DNA of 38,617 nucleotides from Phycisphaerales bacterium (lineage in GTDB: Bacteria > Planctomycetota > Phycisphaerae > Phycisphaerales > UBA1924), in assembly GCA_007694925.1 (NCBI GenBank), contig REET01000128.1, positions 1 to 38,617 on the forward strand, in the 5' to 3' direction. Positions 31,698-38,617 of this stretch are shown piece by piece. Under the pieces are notes generated by a model. That model ran no database searches, was not told the DNA's origin, and was given only the letters and a program-made list of their open reading frames with translations. The number at the start of each line of letters is the position of its first letter. The first letter of the stretch is position 1. Both the position numbers and the translations under genes were made by a program.

Positions 31698-33218
31698 ATG
31701 CGTTCGAAGGTGTTGCATCGGGTCTGTGCGGTTTCGCTGGGCATGGCTGTGTGGATGTTCCCCGCGCTGGGGGCGGATGACAAACCGGCGGTCGATCTGT
31801 CGTTCCGCGTCGCCGATGAACCCAGCGTCACCCGGCACAGCGTGACGATCGACGGGCGAGAGCTCTCCTACACCGCGATGGCGGGGCGGATGGAGCTTCC
31901 CGCGTACGACGGCGAGACCCGGGCCGAGCTCTCGTTCATCGCGTACACCCTCGACGGAGATCATGGACCCGAGGGCCGGCCGCTGACATTCAGCTTCAAC
32001 GGCGGGCCGGGCTCGTCGTCGGTCTGGCTGCATCTTGGCACGCTGGGCCCGCGGCGCGTGCTGATGGACGACGAGGGCATGCCCCTGCCCCCGCCCGGTC
32101 GCGTGGTCGACAACGAGTTCTCGTGGCTGGACCTGACGGACATGGTCTTTATCGATCCGGTGGGGACGGGCTACAGCCGCGCCGAGGAGGGCGTGCGTCC
32201 GACGGAGTTCTTCGGGCTGCGCGAGGACATCGAGGCGGTGGGGGAGTTCATCCGATTGTGGGTGACGCGGAACGAGCGTTGGTCGAGCCCGAAGTTCCTG
32301 ATCGGCGAGTCGTACGGGACGACGCGGGCCGCGGGCCTGAGCAGTTACCTGCAGGAGACGCACGGGATGTACCTCAACGGGGTGATCCTCGTGAGCCCGG
32401 TGCTGAACTTCCAGACGATCCGGTTCAATGTGGGCAACGAGATGCCGTACTGGCTGTTTTTGCCGACCTACGCCGCGACGGCGTTCTACCACGGGCGTCT
32501 GGAGCCGGCGCTCTCTGAGGATCTGCGGGCGCTGCTCGATGAGGTCGAAGAGTTCGCCGAGACCGAGTACCTCGTGGCGCTCGCCAAGGGCGACCGGCTT
32601 ACGAGGGCGGAGCGTGACGAGATCGCCTCCAAGCTCGCCCGGTATACAGGGCTCTCGAAGCGGTACATCGAGCAGACGGACCTGCGGATCGACATCTTCC
32701 GCTTCACCAAGGAGCTGCTGCGCGACGAGGGGGTGACGGTCGGGCGCCTCGACTCACGCTACAAGGGGCGTGACCGGCTGGATGTCGGCGACCGGTACGA
32801 GTACGACCCGAGCTACTCGGCGATCCTCGGGCCCTACTCGACGGCCCTGAACGACTACATGCGCCGCGAGCTGAAGTATGTCAACGACCATCCCTACGAG
32901 ATCCTGACCGGTCGCGTGCGTCCGTGGAGTTATGCCCAGGACCAGAACCGCTACGCGAACCTTGCCGAGAACCTGCGCAGCGCGATGAACCGGAATCGTG
33001 ATCTGCACGCCTGGTTCGCCTGCGGGTACTACGACCTGGCGACGCCGCACTTTGCGGCCGAGTACACGATCAGCCACATGCAGCTCGACCCTGAGCTCCG
33101 CAAACAGGTGATGCTGAGCCATTACGAAGCGGGGCACATGATGTACTTGCGGATCGCGGACCTCGAGAAGCTCAAGGTCGACGCGGTGGAGTTTTACAGG
33201 CAGGCGTTGGGGGATTGA
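31698..33218 (+). CDS. Exported S10-family serine carboxypeptidase-like protein
   Basis: 506 residues. Signal peptide 1-25 (RVCAVSLGMAVWMFPALGAD). The alpha/beta-hydrolase S10 signatures are clear: LTFSFNGGPGSSSVWLHLG (substrate carboxylate site and oxyanion region), MVFIDPVGTGYSRA, nucleophile S205 in LIGESYGTTRAAGLSSYL, Asp in GYYDLATPHFAAEY and His in YEAGHMMYL. It therefore should be an active exopeptidase releasing C-terminal residues in the periplasm or outside the cell. AGGAGG lies 6 bases before the ATG. It is monocistronic, divergent from the sirtuin operon; the 33-base inverted repeat lies just beyond its stop. Confidence 0.9.
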   Translation: MRSKVLHRVCAVSLGMAVWMFPALGADDKPAVDLSFRVADEPSVTRHSVTIDGRELSYTAMAGRMELPAYDGETRAELSFIAYTLDGDHGPEGRPLTFSFNGGPGSSSVWLHLGTLGPRRVLMDDEGMPLPPPGRVVDNEFSWLDLTDMVFIDPVGTGYSRAEEGVRPTEFFGLREDIEAVGEFIRLWVTRNERWSSPKFLIGESYGTTRAAGLSSYLQETHGMYLNGVILVSPVLNFQTIRFNVGNEMPYWLFLPTYAATAFYHGRLEPALSEDLRALLDEVEEFAETEYLVALAKGDRLTRAERDEIASKLARYTGLSKRYIEQTDLRIDIFRFTKELLRDEGVTVGRLDSRYKGRDRLDVGDRYEYDPSYSAILGPYSTALNDYMRRELKYVNDHPYEILTGRVRPWSYAQDQNRYANLAENLRSAMNRNRDLHAWFACGYYDLATPHFAAEYTISHMQLDPELRKQVMLSHYEAGHMMYLRIADLEKLKVDAVEFYRQALGD

Positions 33219-33242
33219 AGTCGATTGGGTACCGGCGGAAGA

Positions 33243-33355
33243 CCCGACTCTTCGCTTCGCTCAGAGATCGGCGTCCGGGTTGCGTGCATCGCTGCCGGGC
33301 GCATCATCCGCCGCGAGGGAATGACGCCGACCTCTGAGCGAAGCGAAGAGTCGGG
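33243..33355. repeat. 33-base inverted repeat between convergent genes
   Basis: Arms at 33243-33275 and 33323-33355 are reverse complements with one mismatch in 33, separated by 47 bases. Each contains CTCTTCGCTTCGCTCAGAG or its complement. It occupies most of the 167-base gap between the S10 peptidase gene and miaB, which converge here. It could form a long hairpin acting as a bidirectional terminator or transcript stabiliser, or be a REP/BIME-like or miniature mobile remnant. No terminal duplication was found. Confidence 0.85.
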
Positions 33356-33385
33356 TTCAACCTGTCTTCTCAGCTTTAATCGGCT

Positions 33386-35047
33386 TCAACCGATCAGCGA
33401 GCCCGCCAGCGACATGCCCTGGGCCGCGTCGATGCGCACGCGGACGAGGCGTCCGATGAAGTCGGCGGGCGAGCGGCCTTCGGGGGTGTCGAAGAAGACG
33501 ATCTGGTCGCCGTCGGTCCGCCCGCTGAGTTGGACCGGCCCGTCAGCGTCGATCGAGGCGATCGCGCCGTGGCTGTCGGCCGCCTCGCCGGGCTCGCGAC
33601 CCGAGACGGTCAGCGAGATCGTGTGGTTGGCCTTGTTGCGCAGGCTGGACTTCTTGAGCCCGGCCTGTTTCTTCGCCCTGCGGCTGGGCCCTTCGACATA
33701 CACCTCGAACTCGCGCCCGATCTGCGCGCGCCCGATCTCTTCAGAGATCCCGGTCTGCAGCGCCAGCAGTTCGTTGTTGCGCCGGCGCTTCACCTCGTCG
33801 GGCACATCGTCGGGGATGCGGTCGTAGGCGACGGTGCCGGGCCTGGGCGAGTACTTGAAGATGAAGCAGTTCTTGTAGCGGGAGCGCTGGAGAAGGGCCT
33901 TGGTCGCCTCGAAGTCCTCGTCGGTCTCGGTCGGGAAGCCGACGATGATGTCGCCGGAGATCATCAGCGGGCGGCCGAGTTCGGGCTGGTCGAGGTAATG
34001 GCGGGCGCGAGCGATGAACTCGTCGTACTCGGCGACGGTGTAGCCCCGGTTCATCATCTTCAGCATCCGGTCGGAGCCGGACTGGGCGGGCACGTGCAGG
34101 TAGCGGCAGATCCGCGGGTGGTCGCGCATCACCTCCAGCACATCGTCGCCGAAGTCGCGGGGGTAGGAGGTGACGAAGCGCAGGCGCTTGATCGAGGGGA
34201 CCTCGTCGTGGATGCGACGAAGCAAATCGGCGAAGGTCGTCACCCGCTCGCCCGCGAAGGCGTCGCTGCGGCGACCGTCCGCCGAGGCGCCCTTGTAGAT
34301 GCGGCCCTTCTGGGGCTGGAGCATCCCGTTGACCGTGACCGCCGCGCCGTCCTCGTAGCGGTAGTGGTTGACGGTCTGGCCGAGGAGGGTGACCTCGATG
34401 ACGCCCGCGTCTGCGAGCCTCTTGCACTCTTCGACGATGTGGTCGGGCGGGCGGTGCACCTCGGCCCCGCGCGTGAAGGGCACGACGCAGTAGGTGCAGA
34501 ACTTGTTGCAACCCCGCGTGATGCGCACGTACGCCGAGCCGGAATGGTCCGTCGGCGAGATCGCCCGGGAGAGGTCGAGCAACTCAAGGTCGTCCTGGGC
34601 GGCCGCGAGGGTGGCGCTGCGACGGGAGGTGCTCCCCTGCAGGGCGACCTGAGAGGCGGAGCGTTCGGCCCTGAGAGACAGCCGTGTCCGCAGCGCGTTG
34701 TCGATGAGCTCGGGCAGTTTGTCGAGCTCGCCGGGGCCGCAGAGGATGTCGACCACGGGCATGCGCTTGATCAGGTCTTCGCCGTCGCGTTCGGCCATGC
34801 AGCCCAGGACGCCGACGACGGTCTCGGGGCGTTCGGCCTTGCGGGTCTTCAGGTCGCCCAGGCGGCTCCAGACCTTCTGCTCGGCCTGCTCGCGGACCGA
34901 GCAGGTGTTGTACAGGACGACATCCGCCTCGGCCGGATCGGGCGTGAAGCGGTAGCCCAGCGAGGCGAGGCGGCCCCGGACCAGTTCCGAGTCCAGCTCG
35001 TTCATCTGGCAGCCGAAGGTTTCGAGATAGACGCGTCCGGCGGGCAT
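33386..35047 (-). CDS. miaB: tRNA-2-methylthio-N6-isopentenyladenosine37 synthase MiaB
   Basis: A 553-residue radical-SAM methylthiotransferase modifying A37 of tRNAs reading UNN codons. The N-terminal UPF0004 domain carries the auxiliary cluster cysteines in ETFGCQMNELDSE, NTCSVREQAEQKVW and GVLGCMAERDG. The radical-SAM cluster is GCNKFCTYCVVPFTRG (C-x3-C-x2-C), followed by DVTL-like VTLLGQTVNHYRY, ISGDIIVGFPTETDEDFE and YSPRPGT. The C-terminal TRAM region is present. It is about 100 residues longer than usual, with extra low-complexity segments near 115-160 (RAERSASQVALQGSTSRRSA) and in the middle (KGRIYKGASADGRRSDAFAG). ATG at 35047. Divergent from the histidine kinase. Confidence 0.95.
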   Translation of the reverse strand: MPAGRVYLETFGCQMNELDSELVRGRLASLGYRFTPDPAEADVVLYNTCSVREQAEQKVWSRLGDLKTRKAERPETVVGVLGCMAERDGEDLIKRMPVVDILCGPGELDKLPELIDNALRTRLSLRAERSASQVALQGSTSRRSATLAAAQDDLELLDLSRAISPTDHSGSAYVRITRGCNKFCTYCVVPFTRGAEVHRPPDHIVEECKRLADAGVIEVTLLGQTVNHYRYEDGAAVTVNGMLQPQKGRIYKGASADGRRSDAFAGERVTTFADLLRRIHDEVPSIKRLRFVTSYPRDFGDDVLEVMRDHPRICRYLHVPAQSGSDRMLKMMNRGYTVAEYDEFIARARHYLDQPELGRPLMISGDIIVGFPTETDEDFEATKALLQRSRYKNCFIFKYSPRPGTVAYDRIPDDVPDEVKRRRNNELLALQTGISEEIGRAQIGREFEVYVEGPSRRAKKQAGLKKSSLRNKANHTISLTVSGREPGEAADSHGAIASIDADGPVQLSGRTDGDQIVFFDTPEGRSPADFIGRLVRVRIDAAQGMSLAGSLIG

Positions 35048-35082
35048 GGCTGCAACTCTACGCGGCCAGAACCACGGGCGCT

Positions 35083-35155
35083 GGGCGCGGGGTGCTGGGC
35101 GCAGGGATGGCAAAGCCAGGCCGAAGGCCGCCTCAAACCCCAGCGCCCCGCGCCC
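35083..35155. repeat. Hairpin-forming inverted repeat in the miaB/histidine kinase gap
   Basis: GGGCGCGGGGTGCTGGG at 35083-35099 pairs with CCCAGCGCCCCGCGCCC at 35139-35155; the single non-Watson-Crick position would be a G-U pair in RNA. A 39-base loop lies between. It is upstream of both divergent genes, so it is not a terminator for either. Confidence 0.65.
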
Positions 35156-35219
35156 CACTCCCCGCGCCCTCGCCGGAGGCGTGCAGCGTCCGGCGCCGTG
35201 GCGGGGCCGCGGGTCCGGA

Positions 35220-35225
35220 TACACT
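35220..35225 (+). promoter_or_regulatory. Candidate -10 element (TACACT) of the histidine kinase gene
   Basis: TACACT ends 6 bases before the ATG at 35232. With the usual spacing, transcription would begin at or next to the start codon, implying a leaderless message. No ribosome site is visible before the ATG, which fits. Confidence 0.4.
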
Positions 35226-35231
35226 CGCGCG

Positions 35232-36887
35232 ATGCGTCTCCGCCTGCCCCGCAGACTTTCGCTGGCCAACAAGTGCCTCCTGCTCTTCGGCGGGGCGGTG
35301 GTGCTGATCGTGCTGGCCGCCCTGGCGCCGCCCTGGCTGCGGATGAACGCCCTGGTCGAGGACCGCCAGCGGGAGCTGCTCCGCCAGAAGATGGACACCT
35401 GGCAGCGCCTGGACGCTCGGGCGGTCGAGCAGGGGGCGCCCCGCACCATCGACGAGCGGGGGACCGTCGAGCACGGGGGGATCCGCGTGCGGCGGATGAC
35501 CATCGAGGAGGCGGAGGCGGCCGCCGAAGAAGACCCTCGGCACGCGCGGGCCCTGCGCTATTTCGAGGAGGACCCGATCCGGCGCGAGCGGATGTGGTCG
35601 AACTGGGACGGGATCGTGCGGGTGTACAGCTACTACAGGGCCGTCGGACCCGCCGAGGGGGGGCAGCGTCTGGCGGGCCTGATGGTCATCGAGCAACGCT
35701 CCGACGACACCGCGACGGCGCTCGTCGTCAACACCGTCTACCAGCTCAGCGCCGGGCTGGTGGTGCTCGCGCCGGCGATCGTCGTCTTCTACCTCATCAC
35801 GCACAAGCTCGTGCTCGGCCCCGTGCGCCAGCTCCGCGAGACGGCCGAGAAGGTCAAGGGCGGCGATCTGCACACACGCTCGGACATCCGCACCGGCGAC
35901 GAGTACCAGGAACTCGCCGAGGCCTTCAACAGCATGCTCAGCGAGCTCCAGACGGCCCACGACCAGCAGCGGTCGGTCAACCGGGCGCTCGACCTCAAGC
36001 TCAACGAGCTCGCCCAGGCCAACAGCGTGCTGTACGAGGCCAACCGCCTGAAAGCCGACTTCCTCGCCAATGTCAGCCACGAGCTGCGCACGCCGCTGAA
36101 CTCGATCATCGGCTTCGCCGAGCTCCTCCAGGACATCGCCCGCCAGGAGGCCCAGGACAACCCCGAGAACACGCACACCGCCAAGAGGCTTCGGTACCTC
36201 TCGAACATCGTCGACGCGGGCAAGGGACTCCTCGAGATGATCGAGAGCCTGCTGGAGATGGCCAAGATCGAGGCCGGCCGCATCGAGCTGCGCTTCGAGC
36301 CGCTGGTCTTGCGTGAGGCGTGCGAGACGCTGGCGGCGCTAATCCATCCCCAGGCGTCGCGCAAGGGGATCGAGGTGATCGTGGATGTGCCGCGGGAGCT
36401 GCCGGTGATCCGGACCGACGCCAAAAGGTTCCAGCAGATCATCTTCAACTTCCTCAGCAACGCGGTGAAGTTCATCGAGCCCGCCGAGCGGACCGGACGC
36501 CCGGGGCGGATCACGGTGCGGGCCGAGCGGCTGATCGCCGCGAGCGCCGGGGACGCCGACGCGGTCCGGATCTCGGTGATCGACACCGGCCCGGGCATCC
36601 CGCCCGAGGAGCAGGCCAGGATCTTCGAGAAGTTCCACCAGGTCGAGACCGGGCACACGCGCGAGCACCGCGGCACGGGCCTTGGCCTGGCGATCGCCAG
36701 AGAATTGGCGACGATCCTGCAGGGGGAGATCCAGGTCGACTCGGCGGTGGGCCAGGGCTCGATGTTCAGCCTGATCGTCCCGATCCGGCCCGACGAGACC
36801 CGCGTGCGGGAGACCAGGCTCGAAAAGGCCTTCCGCGCCTCGCTCGCCTCAGGACGCTCCCCGCGGACCTTGGTCTCGGGCGATTGA
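35232..36887 (+). CDS. Orphan membrane sensor histidine kinase with HAMP domain
   Basis: 551 residues. TM1 about 12-34 (LANKCLLLFGGAVVLIVLAA), a periplasmic sensor segment of about 130 residues (35-165) with no recognised fold, TM2 about 168-190, then HAMP (PVRQLRETAEKVKGGDLHTR). The phosphoacceptor is H283 in VSHELRTPLNSIIGFAELLQ. The ATPase domain has the N box FNFLSNAVKF, G1 DTGPGIPPEEQARIFEKFHQ and G2 GTGLGLAIARELA, so it should be active. No response regulator gene is adjacent. The N-terminal LPRRLSLANK and absent ribosome site suggest translation from a leaderless or nearly leaderless transcript. smpB follows 46 bases later, apparently with its own promoter. Confidence 0.93.
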   Translation: MRLRLPRRLSLANKCLLLFGGAVVLIVLAALAPPWLRMNALVEDRQRELLRQKMDTWQRLDARAVEQGAPRTIDERGTVEHGGIRVRRMTIEEAEAAAEEDPRHARALRYFEEDPIRRERMWSNWDGIVRVYSYYRAVGPAEGGQRLAGLMVIEQRSDDTATALVVNTVYQLSAGLVVLAPAIVVFYLITHKLVLGPVRQLRETAEKVKGGDLHTRSDIRTGDEYQELAEAFNSMLSELQTAHDQQRSVNRALDLKLNELAQANSVLYEANRLKADFLANVSHELRTPLNSIIGFAELLQDIARQEAQDNPENTHTAKRLRYLSNIVDAGKGLLEMIESLLEMAKIEAGRIELRFEPLVLREACETLAALIHPQASRKGIEVIVDVPRELPVIRTDAKRFQQIIFNFLSNAVKFIEPAERTGRPGRITVRAERLIAASAGDADAVRISVIDTGPGIPPEEQARIFEKFHQVETGHTREHRGTGLGLAIARELATILQGEIQVDSAVGQGSMFSLIVPIRPDETRVRETRLEKAFRASLASGRSPRTLVSGD

Positions 36888-36914
36888 ATCACGCGGCAGG
36901 CGTCGGCGGCTTCC

Positions 36915-36920
36915 TAGACT
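36915..36920 (+). promoter_or_regulatory. Candidate -10 element (TAGACT) of smpB
   Basis: TAGACTCCCGGCCCAACCC immediately precedes the smpB ATG and closely repeats the sequence at 22030. The hexamer ends 13 bases before the start codon, giving a leader of only a few bases. Confidence 0.5.
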
Positions 36921-36933
36921 CCCGGCCCAACCC

Positions 36934-37428
36934 ATGGCCAGGAAGAAGAAAAAACAGGGCACCGGCACGCCGACGATCGAGAACCGTCGCGCACGCTACG
37001 ACTACGAGATCGGCGAGACGCTGGAGGTCGGCATCGTGCTGACCGGCTCGGAGGTCAAGAGCGTCCGCGACGGGAAGGTGTCGCTGCAGGAGGGGTATGT
37101 GCGCGTCAACCCGCGCGTGCCGAGGCTGATCCTGGTGGGGGTGAACATCGCCGAGTACCAGCCCGCCGGCCCGGCCAACCACAAGCCGGTGCACGACCGG
37201 ATCCTGCTCGCCCACAACCGCGAGATCGACAAGTTCGCCAGTGCCGTCGAGCAGAAGGGGGCGACGATCGTGCCCCTGAAGATGTTCTTCAACGACGACG
37301 GACGCATCAAGCTCAAGATCGGCGTCGGCGTGGGGCGGGGCCAGTCCGACAAACGCCGCGCCATCGGCGAGCGGGAGGCCAGGCGCGACATCGAGCGGGC
37401 GATGGCCCGGGGCCGCATCGGGCGTTGA
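36934..37428 (+). CDS. smpB: SsrA-binding protein SmpB
   Basis: A 164-residue tmRNA partner for rescue of stalled ribosomes. Conserved blocks: IENRRARYDYEIGETLEVGI, VLTGSEVKSVRDGKVSLQEG, YVRVNPRVPRLILVGVNIAEY, then HDRILLAHNREIDKF and VPLKMFFNDDGRIKLKIGVG. The C-terminal tail DKRRAIGEREARRDIERAMA is the basic helix that enters the mRNA channel. The N-terminus is a Lys/Arg run (ARKKKKQGTGTP). No Shine-Dalgarno sequence precedes the ATG. No ssrA (tmRNA) gene was recognised nearby. Confidence 0.97.
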   Translation: MARKKKKQGTGTPTIENRRARYDYEIGETLEVGIVLTGSEVKSVRDGKVSLQEGYVRVNPRVPRLILVGVNIAEYQPAGPANHKPVHDRILLAHNREIDKFASAVEQKGATIVPLKMFFNDDGRIKLKIGVGVGRGQSDKRRAIGEREARRDIERAMARGRIGR

Positions 37429-37441
37429 GCCCGGACCGCAT

Positions 37442-38617
37442 CTACGCCCCGGCGGGTTCCAGCCTGCCCAGCGTGCACTTGTCCAGCGGGAACGCGTCGA
37501 GCGTTTCGCGCAGATCAGCGAGCGTGACGCGGTTGATCCGGTCGAGCTCGACCTCCAGCGGCAGGTACTCGCCGAGATACGCCCACATCCGCCCGAGCCG
37601 CTGCATGCGGTCGGCGGGCCTCTCGCCCCCGATCGTGACGGTCGTGGCGAAGCGGGCGCGGAGGCGGGCGAGGTCGTCCTCGTTCAGAGAGTCCCGCAGG
37701 CCGGCGATCTCACGCTGCATCGTCGCCCAGATCTCGTCGGCCCGTTCGGGGGCGCCCGTCGCGTAGAAGTAGTACGCCCCGCACCCGTCGTGGGGGTCCG
37801 AACCGGCCACCGCCTGCTCGGCGATCCCCGTCTCGACCAGCGCCCAGTGCAGGCGGCTGTTGTCCGGCCCGCCCAGGATCTGCCCGAGCAGCGCCGCGGC
37901 GTAGCGACGGTCGTCGTCCATCGCCGGCCCGTCGGCGAACGCCAGCAGGTGCGTCCGGTTCACGCGGTCGGACTTCTCGACGAACGACTCGCAGGCGACG
38001 GGCGGGCGGCTGTTGTCGCGCGCGGGCTTGGTCCGCTGCCACGACGCGCACAGCGACTGGATCTGGTCGCACGCGCTGTCAAAGTCCACACGCCCGGCGA
38101 GGGAGACGACCGTGTTGTCGGCCGAGTAGCGAGCGGTGAAGTAGCCGAGCATCTGGTCGCGGGTCAGCGCCGCGATGCTCTCGACCGACCCGAGCACGCG
38201 GTGGCCCATCGGGTGCCCCGCGTAGTGGCGGCGCATCGTCTCCTCGTAGACGACCCAGAAGGGGTCGTCCTTGTACATCGCGATCTCTTCGAGGATGACC
38301 TGTTTCTCGGTGTCGAAGTCGCTCTGGCGGAGGGCGGGGCGCATCATCTTCGACAACAGCTCGATGTTCTTCTCCATCGCCTCGGGCAGGACATGGGCGT
38401 AGAAGCAGGTGATCTCGTGGCTGGTGTAGGCGTTGTTGCGGGCGCCGATCTCGTCAAACCCCCGGTTGATGTCCTCGGCCGAGAGCTCCTCGGTCCCCTT
38501 GAACATCATGTGCTCGAGGAAGTGGCTGACGCCCTCGATCTCGTTGGGCTCGTCTCGCCCGCCGGTCTTGACGAAGAAGCCCGCGCCCGCGGACTCGGCC
38601 GCCGCGTCGGTCTCGGC
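37442..38617 (-). CDS. M16 family zinc metallopeptidase, N-terminus outside window
   Basis: 391 codons visible, open at the window edge. The inverted zinc motif HxxEH appears as VSHFLEHMMFKGTEELSAED near the visible N-terminus, and the third ligand Glu region as QVILEEIAMYKDDPFWVVYE, so the catalytic half is preserved. The second half (GPDNSRLHWALVETGIAEQA, GAYYFYATGAPERADEIW) is the typical non-catalytic M16C-type domain. The total length of about 400-430 matches the processing-peptidase/PqqL-like single-subunit class. No signal peptide can be judged because the start is missing. Convergent with smpB, with 13 bases between the stops. Confidence 0.92.
   Translation of the reverse strand, partial: AETDAAAESAGAGFFVKTGGRDEPNEIEGVSHFLEHMMFKGTEELSAEDINRGFDEIGARNNAYTSHEITCFYAHVLPEAMEKNIELLSKMMRPALRQSDFDTEKQVILEEIAMYKDDPFWVVYEETMRRHYAGHPMGHRVLGSVESIAALTRDQMLGYFTARYSADNTVVSLAGRVDFDSACDQIQSLCASWQRTKPARDNSRPPVACESFVEKSDRVNRTHLLAFADGPAMDDDRRYAAALLGQILGGPDNSRLHWALVETGIAEQAVAGSDPHDGCGAYYFYATGAPERADEIWATMQREIAGLRDSLNEDDLARLRARFATTVTIGGERPADRMQRLGRMWAYLGEYLPLEVELDRINRVTLADLRETLDAFPLDKCTLGRLEPAGA

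Noticed and set aside
33530-36316. A 928-codon open frame on the plus strand opposite miaB and continuing into the kinase gene
   Set aside because: It is antisense to miaB, whose motifs are complete, and out of frame with the kinase; its translation is low-complexity with no domain. High GC makes long shadow frames common here.
1-38617. CRISPR arrays, tRNA, rRNA, tmRNA or insertion sequences
   Set aside because: No regularly spaced repeats, cloverleaf-like sequences, tmRNA-like ends or transposase motifs could be found when reading the gaps on both strands.

Overview
The window is GC-rich throughout, gene-dense and free of tRNA, rRNA, CRISPR or transposon signatures. Several features point to a Planctomycetota bacterium of the Phycisphaerae type. 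These are the short N-terminal zinc ribbons of the CxxCGYNL...CPECG kind, an H-X9-DG pseudopilin-like domain, ECF sigma factor/membrane protein pairs, a long Arg-rich L35, and flagellar FliD next to Gram-negative envelope genes. This assignment rests on protein style only; no marker rRNA is present. No gene-free stretch exceeds about 260 bases.

Layout. 1-5599: a truncated fliD (minus), two membrane or membrane-anchored proteins of unknown role, a CDGSH iron-sulfur protein downstream of a MoxR AAA+ ATPase (minus), then a zinc-ribbon membrane protein coupled to a minimal zincin protease. 5781-7559: SppA, followed by a strong intrinsic terminator. 7821-10067: a tight operon of an ACR3 arsenite efflux pump, a small CC-motif protein and a tandem universal stress protein. 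10095-11532 (minus): pyrH and frr.

11678-21971 is the most unusual region: eight genes, every junction overlapping by 1-17 bases. They encode a single-pass von Willebrand A (vWA) protein, an exported protein, ExbB/TolQ, two ExbD/TolR paralogues, a 901-residue exported helical-repeat protein, a 950-residue single-pass protein and an exported zinc-ribbon protein. The transmembrane segment of the vWA protein carries a T-x3-H arrangement matching the S-x3-H motif that TonB and TolA use to couple to ExbB/TolQ. I infer a proton-motive-force-driven envelope machine in which a vWA domain replaces the usual TonB/TolA periplasmic effector.

22077-26603: a stand-alone tRNA-binding domain, then two divergent ECF sigma modules. 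One is sigma / single-pass anti-sigma candidate / exported protein (minus). The other is sigma / a membrane protein with an internal pseudopilin-like segment (plus). 26761-27549: rpmI and rplT without infC. 27638-31580 (minus): a light and DNA-repair operon of a class III-like sirtuin lacking most zinc ligands, an FeS-type (6-4)-like photolyase and a class I CPD photolyase. 31698-38617: an S10-like carboxypeptidase, a 33-base inverted repeat, miaB with insertions, an orphan histidine kinase, smpB and the C-terminal part of an M16 peptidase.

Translation in this window relies heavily on overlapping stop/start codons (ATGA, GTGA, TTGA, TGATG). A TAGACT-like -10 element recurs shortly upstream of several first genes.
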